Shown piece after piece: positions 8,887 to 16,445 of a stretch of DNA of 64,000 bases; position 1 is the stretch's first letter, and each line of letters opens with the position of its first letter. Origin of the DNA: Verrucomicrobiota bacterium (GTDB lineage Bacteria; Verrucomicrobiota; Verrucomicrobiia; Opitutales; Opitutaceae); contig JAFAAS010000103.1 of the NCBI GenBank assembly GCA_023426435.1, forward strand, positions 1 through 64,000, in the 5' to 3' direction. Both the position numbers and the translations under genes were made by a program. Below the pieces are notes generated by a model. It worked only from the letters and a program-made list of their open reading frames with translations, was not told the DNA's origin and searched no databases.

Positions 8887-9864
8887 TCAAGCGCCAATCG
8901 CCGCGCGCACCGGCGGGGTGGAGCTCGAGGCCGCGACGGGCGCTACCGCACTCACGGCGCCATTCACCTCAACCGGCTCCGCCACCGCATCGGCATAGCC
9001 GAACGTCAGCGTGATTTCTTCCGCGATCGCGGCCTTTTCCTGGCCCACGCGAATCGCACCTTCGAACGTCGCCAGCGGCATCTTCATGCGCTTCGGCTTG
9101 ATGGACAACGTCAGGATATCGCCCGGCTTGCACACGCGATGGGCGCGCACGCCTTCGCAACCCGTGAAAAAGATCGTTTGCGGATTCACCACCTTGCCCG
9201 GCTCCACGACCATTCCTTCCAACAAGAACAGCACCGCGAGCTGGCCCAGCGCTTCGAGCATGATCGACGCAGGCAACACCGGGTTGTCCTTGAAATGGCC
9301 CTGCAGGAAGAACTCCTGACCCGAAATCTTGTATTTGCCGTTCGCTCCGCTCGAGCTGACCGACGCTTCGTTGAGGAAAAGGAACGGCGGCTGAATCGGC
9401 ATCACCGCGCCAATGTGTTCGATCGGCAGGAATTTCGTCGGTTTCGGCAGCGGCAAATCGCGAATCTTGCAGTCGATGAAGGTCTTCACGTCGCCCACCG
9501 TGCGCAGATTACGCAGCTCGTCGTTATTGATGGAAAGCTGCAACACGTCCTCCACGAGGATCACGATTTCCATCATCGTCAGCGAATCGATCCCGAGGTC
9601 CTCGATCAGACGCAAATCGTCGTCTGCATCCTTCAACTTCACCCGCAGATCCGGCTCCACGAACCGCTCGATCACGCCGATCACCACCGCCGGCACATGC
9701 TCCGGGTTGCCCGTCTTCCGGAACTGCACCGCAGCCTCGAAAGTCGACGGCGAGCAGCGCTTTAGCGCCTCGCGTAGTGCGGTTTCGTCCTCCGGCGCGA
9801 ACGGCTTGGCCAATACAGGAAAGGGCTTGTTCGTCGCCGTATTTTGAGGGAGTGTTTCGGACAT
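8887..9864 (-). CDS. Acyl carrier protein fused to a FabA/FabZ-type hotdog dehydratase
   Basis: A 325-residue two-domain protein. Residues about 55-135 form an acyl carrier domain with the phosphopantetheine site S94 in EDLGIDSLTMMEI. Residues about 145-300 form a hotdog domain with GHFKDNPVLPASIMLE, in which H190 and E204 match the FabZ/FabA catalytic pair. The last 25 residues are a low-complexity A/V/S/P tail. In FAS II these are separate proteins; the fusion would keep the 3-hydroxyacyl substrate tethered to its dehydratase. It diverges from a GT4 gene across a 199-base region (9865-10063) that must hold both promoters. Start ATG 9864 is the only good one. Confidence 0.85.
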   Translation of the reverse strand: MSETLPQNTATNKPFPVLAKPFAPEDETALREALKRCSPSTFEAAVQFRKTGNPEHVPAVVIGVIERFVEPDLRVKLKDADDDLRLIEDLGIDSLTMMEIVILVEDVLQLSINNDELRNLRTVGDVKTFIDCKIRDLPLPKPTKFLPIEHIGAVMPIQPPFLFLNEASVSSSGANGKYKISGQEFFLQGHFKDNPVLPASIMLEALGQLAVLFLLEGMVVEPGKVVNPQTIFFTGCEGVRAHRVCKPGDILTLSIKPKRMKMPLATFEGAIRVGQEKAAIAEEITLTFGYADAVAEPVEVNGAVSAVAPVAASSSTPPVRAAIGA

Positions 9865-10063
9865 TGGTGTGCTGCAAGGTTGGTCCCGCTAGTTGGAAAG
9901 TAAACCCCTAATTGAGCGCGGGCGGTGGCCTTAAATGAGGGTTGAAATCAAGCCGCGGGAAAGCAGGCGCCGGGCCATCAGGCATATCGTTGCCAGTTGA
10001 CCGGCCAGTGAATAGCTCGTTCCCTCCGCGTTCGGTCGGATGCGCGTCCGCGCTCCTCTCGAC

Positions 10064-11224
10064 ATGAGCAACTCGACTCCCGACGCCGCCCTTCCGCCAG
10101 TCTTTCTGATCACGCACGAGTTCTATCCGCGACGCGGCGGCATCGCGACGTTCGCCGAAGAAATTGCGAAGGCCAGTGTCAGTCTCGGCTACGATCTCGA
10201 AGTCTGGGCCCAATCGGCTCCCTCCAACGCGCCCGAAAAGCCGTGGCCCTTCCGCCTCCGTCGTCTGCCACTCAAGGGCACTCACGATCTTTGGTGCCAG
10301 CTGCGCCTCGCCGCCCAAGTCGTGCGCGCCCGCCGTCGCTTGCGTCACGCCATCGTCTATCTGCCCGAACCCGGCCCGATGCTGACGATGATGCTGCTCC
10401 AGTTTTTCCACGCGTTTCGCCCGGGTCGACTCGTGCTCACCTTTCACGGTTCCGAAATTCTGAAGTTCGCCCACAGCCCATGGCGCCGCAGTCTCGCCCG
10501 CCGGCTCATCGGCCACGCCACCCGGATCACCACGCTGACCAACTACACGCAGGAACTGCTGCTCTCGCACTTCCCCGAAGCCGCCGATAAAATCCACCTC
10601 ACGCCTGGAGCTCTGCGCACCGACTTCGCCGTGCTGCCGCAGCGTCGCGCCGCCCACCACGACAAAATCATCGTCCTCACCGTCGGCCGCCTGCACCCGC
10701 GCAAAGGCCAACTGCTCACGCTCGAAGCGCTCCAGATGCTCGCGCCCGACGTTCGCGCGAGGCTCGAATACTGGATCGTCGGCGGCCAAAGCAAAAACAA
10801 CTACGAGTCCCTCCTCCGCGCCGCCGCCGCCCGCCATCCCGATCTTGCCGTGCGATTCTTGGGCAATCTGCCCGACGACGAGCTTTCCGACGTTTACGAA
10901 CGCGCGGACATTTTCGCGATGACCAGCGTCAACCATCGCCACAGCATCGAAGGTTTCGGCTTGGTTTACCTCGAAGCCTCCGCCCACGGCCTCCCCGTCG
11001 TCGCCCACGATGTCGGCGGCGTCGCCGAAGCCGTGGTCGATGGTGTCACCGGTTTGCTCGTGCCGCCAAACCGCCCGGCCCAACTCGCCGCCGCCTTCGA
11101 ACAACTCGTCTTCGATCCCGAACTCCGCCGCCGCCTGGGCGAAGCCGGCCGCTCCTGGTCTCAACGCAACTGCTGGCGCAAATCCGCCGAAGCCCTCTTC
11201 CGTCCTCTCGCCTCCGACGCATGA
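10064..11224 (+). CDS. Family GT4 glycosyltransferase
   Basis: A 386-residue GT-B fold retaining glycosyltransferase. The N-terminal domain opens with FLITHEFYPRRGGIATFAEE, a typical acceptor-side loop. The C-terminal donor domain holds VGRLHPRKGQ and the EX7E motif in SIEGFGLVYLEASAHG, with GLPVVAHDVGG after it. ATG 10064 gives the standard N-terminus. Its stop overlaps the ATG of the thioesterase (ATGA at 11221-11224), so the two are coupled. Together with the divergent ACP/KAS genes it points to a glycolipid or exported glycoconjugate; the sugar is unknown. Confidence 0.87.
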   Translation: MSNSTPDAALPPVFLITHEFYPRRGGIATFAEEIAKASVSLGYDLEVWAQSAPSNAPEKPWPFRLRRLPLKGTHDLWCQLRLAAQVVRARRRLRHAIVYLPEPGPMLTMMLLQFFHAFRPGRLVLTFHGSEILKFAHSPWRRSLARRLIGHATRITTLTNYTQELLLSHFPEAADKIHLTPGALRTDFAVLPQRRAAHHDKIIVLTVGRLHPRKGQLLTLEALQMLAPDVRARLEYWIVGGQSKNNYESLLRAAAARHPDLAVRFLGNLPDDELSDVYERADIFAMTSVNHRHSIEGFGLVYLEASAHGLPVVAHDVGGVAEAVVDGVTGLLVPPNRPAQLAAAFEQLVFDPELRRRLGEAGRSWSQRNCWRKSAEALFRPLASDA

Positions 11225-11622
11225 TCCAAACCCGCGCCACCGTTACGGTCCGCTACGCCGAAACCGACATGATGGGCATCGTCTATCATGCCAACTATCT
11301 GCCTTGGTTCGAAGTCGCGCGCACCCAACTCCTCCGCGAACAAGGCTTCCCTTATCGTCAGCTCGAGACCGACGGCTATCGCATCCCCGTGCTCGAGGTA
11401 ACCGCCAAATACCGTCGTCCCGCCCTCTACGACGACACGCTCACCATCGTCGCCACGATCCGCGAAAAACCGCTGCTGCGCATCCGCATCGACTACGAAG
11501 TTTTTCGCGGCGACGAGCTCCTCGCCACCGGCGCCTCCGCCCATGCGTTCTGCGATCTGCGCGGCCAGCCCACTCGCCCGCCTCCGGCCTTCGTCGCGCG
11601 CATGAACGAGCTCTTCCGGTAG
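11221..11622 (+). CDS. YbgC/4-hydroxybenzoyl-CoA-type acyl thioesterase
   Basis: A 133-residue hotdog thioesterase. The motif YAETDMMGIVYHANYLPWFE contains the catalytic aspartate (ETD) and the HxNY segment of the 4HBT family. It hydrolyses acyl-CoA or acyl-ACP thioesters. The ATGA overlap with the GT4 gene indicates coupled translation. The stop codon TAG (11620-11622) lies inside a dispersed hairpin repeat (11619-11643), so the end of the protein is set by the repeat. By context it may release the chain made by the neighbouring KAS/ACP system, although stand-alone YbgC proteins also occur with tol-pal, which is not seen here. Confidence 0.85.
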   Translation: MIQTRATVTVRYAETDMMGIVYHANYLPWFEVARTQLLREQGFPYRQLETDGYRIPVLEVTAKYRRPALYDDTLTIVATIREKPLLRIRIDYEVFRGDELLATGASAHAFCDLRGQPTRPPPAFVARMNELFR

Positions 11623-11643
11623 GGCGAGGCGTCCCGCCGAGCC
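11619..11643. repeat. Dispersed GTAG hairpin (TCC-loop class) carrying a stop codon
   Basis: GTAGGGCGAGGCG-TCC-CGCCGAGCC: the stem ggc..ggcg/cgcc..gcc is interrupted by a GA/GA internal loop. The same opening GTAGGGCG and TCC(C) loop recur at 32738-32764. Its TAG is the stop codon of the thioesterase gene. Confidence 0.6.
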
Positions 11644-11671
11644 GCCCCGACCAGCGAACTCATTCCGCCTT

Positions 11672-12853
11672 TCAAACTCCCTCGCTTTCCTCCGCCCGAT
11701 ACTCCGCCAGCACCATCTCATCCGCCTCCGACTCGCGCGCTTCCTTCAACACCTCTCGCGCCCGCTCCGCGCCCGCGATGCGAAACACCGCCCACACCGC
11801 GTGCGCGCGGACCAGCGGCACGCCTTCGCCCGCGAGACGTATCAGTTCTTCCAACACGCTTTCGTCCCGCGCATTTCCCGCCACCACGCAGGCATTCCGC
11901 AACAATCCCGCCAGCTTGGCCCGCTTGATCGGCGTCCGCCGAAACACCGCCGCAAACCGCTCCGGCGTTAACTGCAAGATCTCCCGCAGCGTCAACTCGC
12001 CCAACTCCCGGCGCGCCACCAGCAACACCTCGCGCCCCGCCTGCGCAAAACGGTTCCACGGACACACCTCCGCGCACACGTCGCATCCATAGATCCGCGA
12101 CCCGATCCCCGCCCGCAGCTCGCGCGGAATCGCTCCACGATTTTCGATCGTCTGATACGACACGCATCGGCGCGAATCCACCACGCCCGGCGCCACCAAC
12201 GCCGCCGTCGGGCACGCCTCCAAACACCGGGTGCAACTCCCGCACAACAATCCCACCGATCCTTCCTCTCCCGCCCTCACCACCCGATTGCGCAAGGGCT
12301 CATCCGGCTCGATCTCCGCGCGCGTCAAAATCGCCGCGAGCAACAACCAGTTTCCATGCTCGCGCGAAATCATCATCGCGTTCTTCCCCACAAATCCCAC
12401 ACCCGCCCGCGCCGCCCAGCTCCGCTCCAACACCGGTCCGGTGTCCACGTAGTAGCGATAATCTTCGCCACTCACGCCATAGACTTCCTCGATCGCTTTT
12501 CCCGCCGCCACCAAGCCGGGCTTCACCGTATCGTGATAATCTTCGTGCAACGCATACCGCGCCCACACCGGCCCGCCGGCTCCTTCCTCCGCGCTCCCGG
12601 CCGCCGGCTCCCCGCTCCCATAATTCACCGCAAGCGCAATCACCGTCTTCGCTCCCGCCAACACGAGCGATGGATCGCCCCGTTTCTCCGCCGTGCGCTC
12701 CATCCACGCCATCTCGCCTTGCCTGCCTTCAAGCAACCAATCGTCCAACGCCGCCCGATCGTTCAACAACCGCCCCGCCGCCGCGAACCGCACCACGTCG
12801 AAACCGAGCGCGCGCAACCGCCGCCGCAACTCCTCCCTTCGCTCCACGTTCAT
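11672..12853 (-). CDS. queG: Epoxyqueuosine reductase
   Basis: A 393-residue cobalamin- and 4Fe-4S-dependent enzyme that reduces epoxyqueuosine to queuosine in tRNA (last step of Q biosynthesis). The two ferredoxin-type clusters are bound by CGSCTRCLEACPT and CDVCAEVCPWN. The N-terminal DUF1730-like cobalamin domain contains RYALHEDYHD. The last ~80 residues form HEAT-like helices (VPLVRAHAVWAVFRIAG), as in the longer QueG proteins. ATG 12853 is fixed by a 4-base overlap with the aroK stop upstream. No other que genes are in the window. Confidence 0.93.
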   Translation of the reverse strand: MNVERREELRRRLRALGFDVVRFAAAGRLLNDRAALDDWLLEGRQGEMAWMERTAEKRGDPSLVLAGAKTVIALAVNYGSGEPAAGSAEEGAGGPVWARYALHEDYHDTVKPGLVAAGKAIEEVYGVSGEDYRYYVDTGPVLERSWAARAGVGFVGKNAMMISREHGNWLLLAAILTRAEIEPDEPLRNRVVRAGEEGSVGLLCGSCTRCLEACPTAALVAPGVVDSRRCVSYQTIENRGAIPRELRAGIGSRIYGCDVCAEVCPWNRFAQAGREVLLVARRELGELTLREILQLTPERFAAVFRRTPIKRAKLAGLLRNACVVAGNARDESVLEELIRLAGEGVPLVRAHAVWAVFRIAGAERAREVLKEARESEADEMVLAEYRAEESEGV

Positions 12854-13404
12854 CCCCGCCTTTCTCGCGACCGCACGAACTCCTGCGCATCCCGCCGCCA
12901 CGCCCGCATCACATGGGCAACAATATCATTCAACGGCCGCGCATCCGTCAAAATCACCGTCCCCGCCCGCTTGTAGATCGGCTCCCGCGCCGCATACAAC
13001 GCCCGCACCCGCACCTCCGGATCCTCCACGTTCAACAAGGGCCGGTGCCGGTGCCGCGCCGTCCGCGCGAGAATCGTTTCGATCGAGGCATGCAGGCACA
13101 CCACCACGCCGCGCTCTTTCAACGCGTCCAACATCCCCGGCTGCACCACGAGTCCGCCGCCACACGACACCACCGCGCGCGTCGCCGCATGCCCGCCTTC
13201 GATGAACGTCCGCTCCATCGCTCGAAACGCCGCCTCCCCGTCCGTCGCAAAAATATCCGCGATCGTCCGCCCTTGCTGCCGCTCGATCTCCTGATCGCTG
13301 TCGATCATCTCGAAACCCAGCCGCTGCGCGACCGCGCGTCCGATCGTCGTCTTCCCCGTGCCCATAAAACCCACGAGGTAAAGATTCACGTCAGCCGCGT
13401 TCAT
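12850..13404 (-). CDS. aroK: Shikimate kinase
   Basis: A 184-residue P-loop kinase that phosphorylates shikimate in the chorismate pathway. Walker A is GFMGTGKTT. The shikimate-binding aspartate and arginine regions are visible (FEMIDSDQEIE, FRAMERTFI), as is SCGGGLVVQ (GGG substrate loop) and the lid region RTARHRHRPLL. ATG 13404 gives the usual N-terminus MNAADVNLYLVGFMG. It overlaps queG by 4 bases (ATGA), so the two are cotranscribed. Confidence 0.92.
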   Translation of the reverse strand: MNAADVNLYLVGFMGTGKTTIGRAVAQRLGFEMIDSDQEIERQQGRTIADIFATDGEAAFRAMERTFIEGGHAATRAVVSCGGGLVVQPGMLDALKERGVVVCLHASIETILARTARHRHRPLLNVEDPEVRVRALYAAREPIYKRAGTVILTDARPLNDIVAHVMRAWRRDAQEFVRSRERRG

Positions 13405-13485
13405 GTCAGGCCGACAACCCAACGTTGCGCCTTCGCCCTTGCCAATCGCGAAAAACCGCCCCGCCGTCGCCGGACCGCCTGCCCC

Positions 13486-13521
13486 CCAAAAAGAAAAAGC
13501 CCCGGCATTCCACCGGGGCTT
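13486..13521 (-). terminator. Intrinsic terminator after the FKBP gene
   Basis: Arms agccccgg (13498-13505) and ccggggct (13513-13520) pair perfectly. On the minus strand the stem is followed by TTTTTCTTTTT. It ends the FKBP transcript before aroK. Confidence 0.88.
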
Positions 13522-13544
13522 CGTTCATCGGAAATCTTCGCGCC

Positions 13545-14315
13545 TCACTGGTTCGTCGAATCCGTCGCGCCCGCGGGCGCCGGATTCACGTCGATCAACT
13601 CCACATCGAACACCAGCGTCGCCGCCGGCGGGATCTCGCCCTGACCGTTCTCGCCGTAAGCGAGTTGCGGCGGAATATAGAGCTTCATCTTTCCGCCCTT
13701 CGAAATCTTCTGCAGCCCTTCCGTCCAACCAGGGATGACTTCATTCAAACGAATTTCGATCGGCTCTCCGCGCTCCACCGAGCTGTCGAACACCGCCCCG
13801 TTGACCAGCCTGCCCGTGTAGTGCACGCGCACCGTGTCTTCCGGCTTCGGCGACACACCCGAACCCGGGTTCTCGATCTCATACGCCAGTCCGCTCGGCA
13901 ACACCACCACGCCGCTCTTCGCCTTCATCTGCTCCATGAACGCCGTGCCTTCCGTCGTGCTCTGCTCGCGCATCCGGCCGAGATACGTCGTCTGCTTGCG
14001 CTCCATGAAGCTCTGGAACGATCCGCGAATCGCATCCATGTCATGCGGCGATTCCTCACCCGAAGCCGCCGCGCGCAAACCTTTGATCACCGCCTCCACT
14101 TCCGCTTCCGAGAAATCCAACTCCCGCAAACCCGACTGCCGGCCCAGCATCCAGCCGAGTTGCTCGGCCACTTGCTCGTCCGTGAAGTTCGCCGCCGGCG
14201 CGGCCGTGGCCGCCGCCGACTGAGCCGGAGGCGTCGCCGCATTATCCTGCGCGCGCGACGCAGCCGTGAGACCGAGCACCAGCGCCAAGGCCGGAAGAAG
14301 GGACGTTAATTTCAT
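13545..14315 (-). CDS. Exported FKBP-type peptidyl-prolyl isomerase
   Basis: A 256-residue folding catalyst with a signal peptide (1-21, ending ASRAQ), so it acts in the periplasm. An N-terminal dimerisation domain of the FKBP_N type covers about 45-140 (YLGRMREQST). The C-terminal FKBP domain holds VRVHYTGRLVNGAVFDSS, EVIPGWTEGLQKI and YIPPQLAYGENG, with all usual active-site aromatics. It resembles FkpA/Mip. ATG 14315 is chosen because it begins the signal peptide. The gene is monocistronic with its own terminator. Confidence 0.92.
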   Translation of the reverse strand: MKLTSLLPALALVLGLTAASRAQDNAATPPAQSAAATAAPAANFTDEQVAEQLGWMLGRQSGLRELDFSEAEVEAVIKGLRAAASGEESPHDMDAIRGSFQSFMERKQTTYLGRMREQSTTEGTAFMEQMKAKSGVVVLPSGLAYEIENPGSGVSPKPEDTVRVHYTGRLVNGAVFDSSVERGEPIEIRLNEVIPGWTEGLQKISKGGKMKLYIPPQLAYGENGQGEIPPAATLVFDVELIDVNPAPAGATDSTNQ

Positions 14316-14461
14316 GGGGGGAATTTTCGGAAGCAGTATGTGAAAACCCGCGACACGTTTTGTGCCGCGGATTTTCGGGTCTGCCACCCACCCCGCCCGA
14401 TAGCAATCAATTACTCCCCGCTTGTGTCGCCCTCGCGACGCCCCTCAATGTCCCGCCTTTC

Positions 14462-16369
14462 ATGAATCCCGACCAATTCTGGACCAGCCAGGACGGCCAG
14501 ATCCTCACCGTCAAAAACAAGGACGACCGCACCGTCGCCCTCACGCTCGCATTCTGGCCCCGCAACCCCGCCGAGTTCGATTTTCTCAAATCCGTCCTTC
14601 CCCATCTCAAGTTCACCGAGCGCAGCTCCCTCGCCCGCATCGGCATCGAGATGCTCACCCACGGCTCGCCACGCGTCGAAGGCAACCGCCTCGAGCTCGA
14701 GGTCGACGCCTTCATCTTCGACCCGAGTTTTCCCAACGCGCCCTACTGGAAAAAACTCCTCCGTTCCGGCGCCCCCGTCGGCCGCCTCTTCCACGCACCG
14801 TCCGCCTGCAAACTCTCCACCGCGGAAATTTGGGAGGCCGTGAAGGAAAACCGCCTCAAGCTGCCCAACACCATCTCCATCGACCGCGAGGGTCGCGTCT
14901 ATCTCACGCCCCACCAAGTCTCCTACACGCTCAACCCCAAGCTCCAGCGGCTCTCCTTCGAGCGCATCGTCAGCGGCAACGCCGGCCGCGCCTTCATCGA
15001 CAAGGTCCAGGTCCGCCACGAAGCCTCCCCGCTCACCATCCCGCCGCACTCCGGCATTCTCACGAGCTGCTCGATGTATCTGAAAGAGCACTTCGTCGTC
15101 CTCAACCAGGGCCAGGGCAACTTCGGCATCCACACGAGCGCCATCCTCCTCGATCCGATCAAGACGTTCGGCACGAACATCATGCTCGAGATCTACAACT
15201 CGGGCGATCAACCCGTCGTAAATCCCCTCGTCTCCGTCGAAATCTTCCGCGCCCCCGAAGCCAGCGACCCCGAATTCAAAACCCTCGCCAAGAAACGCCA
15301 GCGCCTCTTCGCCGCCGCCACCGAGCTCTACAAGGCGATCGACGCCCACCCGCCGCGCGACAACGCCGAGTCCAAACCGCGCACCAAGATCACCGTCAAA
15401 CACCAGAGCGCCACGATGGAAAATCGGTCGCTCTTCATGCGCTTCGGCGACGACGTCAAAAAGGTCATCGGCGAAAACGGCGACTCCGGCGGCCACCGCA
15501 CCATGATCCAGGCACTCGACGCCGCACCCGACAACGCCGACACCCTCGTCCTCGACTACTTCCCCGACCTGCTCGAACACACCGAGCTCGTCACCCGCAT
15601 CGGCGAGGTCCGCCCCCGACGCCTCATCTTCCGCCACGCGTCACGCACGCACGGATACTTCCTTTCGAGCAACGCCCACGCGCGGCTCGACATGTTCGAT
15701 GCCATCGGCCTCCAGGTTTACTGGTATGACGAGATGAGCGGCGACCTCTACCGCCACACTTACAAGAAGGATCACGGCTTCTTCGTCCGCGAGGAAATCG
15801 CCCGCAAATTCCAGGAGTGCACCATCCTCGCGTTCTACGGTTCCGCCGTCGGTCTCGACGCGCCGGATACCGCGCGCATCTCCGGACTCGTCGACAAGCT
15901 CACCGGCTTCTTCGGCCACAACCTCGGCGTCCTCACCGGCGGCGGCGGCGGCGTCATGCGCCTCGCCACCGAACAAGCCCGCTCCAAAGGCGCGCTCACC
16001 GGCGCCTGCTTCCTCGAACTCGAAGCCCAGCCACCCGAGCTCGGTGTTGATTTTTTCAATACGTTTCAGGAAGCATCCCGCCACTTCCGCCAAAAGTGGT
16101 TCGAAGCCGCCGATTTTTGCATCTTCAACGTCGGCGGCGTCGGCACCCTCGAGGAAATCGGCATCGAGATGTGCAATCTCAAACTCGGCATCCGCCCGCG
16201 CGTTCCCTACGTGTTCTTCAACGCCCGCTTCTGGGGCTCCCTCCGCAAGCAGCTCCGCGAAATGGTCGTCACCAAACGAGCGCCCGCCTGGATCCTCGAC
16301 TACGTCCTCTTCACCGACGACCCCGACGAGGTCGTCTCCTTCTACCGCCAAAAACTCCAAGTCCTCTAA
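14462..16369 (+). CDS. Large protein with C-terminal LOG-like (nucleotide phosphoribohydrolase) domain and N-terminal dUTPase/dCTP-deaminase-like region
   Basis: A 635-residue soluble protein. The C-terminal ~190 residues are a Rossmann LOG/lysine-decarboxylase-like domain: AFYGSAVG (457-464), GGGGGVMRLATEQ (493-505) and GGVGTLEEIG (558-567), which corresponds to the PGGxGTxxE signature with P replaced by V. LOG enzymes cleave the N-glycosidic bond of nucleoside 5'-monophosphates. The first ~265 residues contain ERSSLARIGI (53-62) and, at 231-248, DP-x5-G-x4-LE-x-YNSG, which resemble the RSSLAR and DPGxxG-xLEFxNSG motifs of dCTP deaminase/dUTPase. A middle region (about 320-450) has NADTLVLDYFPDLLEHTEL and no recognised motif. 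The fusion suggests nucleotide binding or clean-up. It lies 76 bases upstream of purD. Standard LOG proteins are about 180-200 residues, so this is three times the usual size. Confidence 0.7.
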   Translation: MNPDQFWTSQDGQILTVKNKDDRTVALTLAFWPRNPAEFDFLKSVLPHLKFTERSSLARIGIEMLTHGSPRVEGNRLELEVDAFIFDPSFPNAPYWKKLLRSGAPVGRLFHAPSACKLSTAEIWEAVKENRLKLPNTISIDREGRVYLTPHQVSYTLNPKLQRLSFERIVSGNAGRAFIDKVQVRHEASPLTIPPHSGILTSCSMYLKEHFVVLNQGQGNFGIHTSAILLDPIKTFGTNIMLEIYNSGDQPVVNPLVSVEIFRAPEASDPEFKTLAKKRQRLFAAATELYKAIDAHPPRDNAESKPRTKITVKHQSATMENRSLFMRFGDDVKKVIGENGDSGGHRTMIQALDAAPDNADTLVLDYFPDLLEHTELVTRIGEVRPRRLIFRHASRTHGYFLSSNAHARLDMFDAIGLQVYWYDEMSGDLYRHTYKKDHGFFVREEIARKFQECTILAFYGSAVGLDAPDTARISGLVDKLTGFFGHNLGVLTGGGGGVMRLATEQARSKGALTGACFLELEAQPPELGVDFFNTFQEASRHFRQKWFEAADFCIFNVGGVGTLEEIGIEMCNLKLGIRPRVPYVFFNARFWGSLRKQLREMVVTKRAPAWILDYVLFTDDPDEVVSFYRQKLQVL

Positions 16370-16378
16370 CTCCATTTT

Positions 16379-16405
16379 GTCATTCTGAGCGCAGCGAAGA
16401 ATCCA
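16379..16405. repeat. Conserved 27-mer intergenic repeat, copy 1
   Basis: gtcattctgagcgcagcg followed by aagaatcca; matches 26 of 27 bases of the copy at 23509-23535. It lies between the LOG-fusion gene and purD. Confidence 0.75.
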
Positions 16406-16445
16406 GCTGGATTCGCGCAGCCACTTCAGCGCCCAACCCCCTTTC

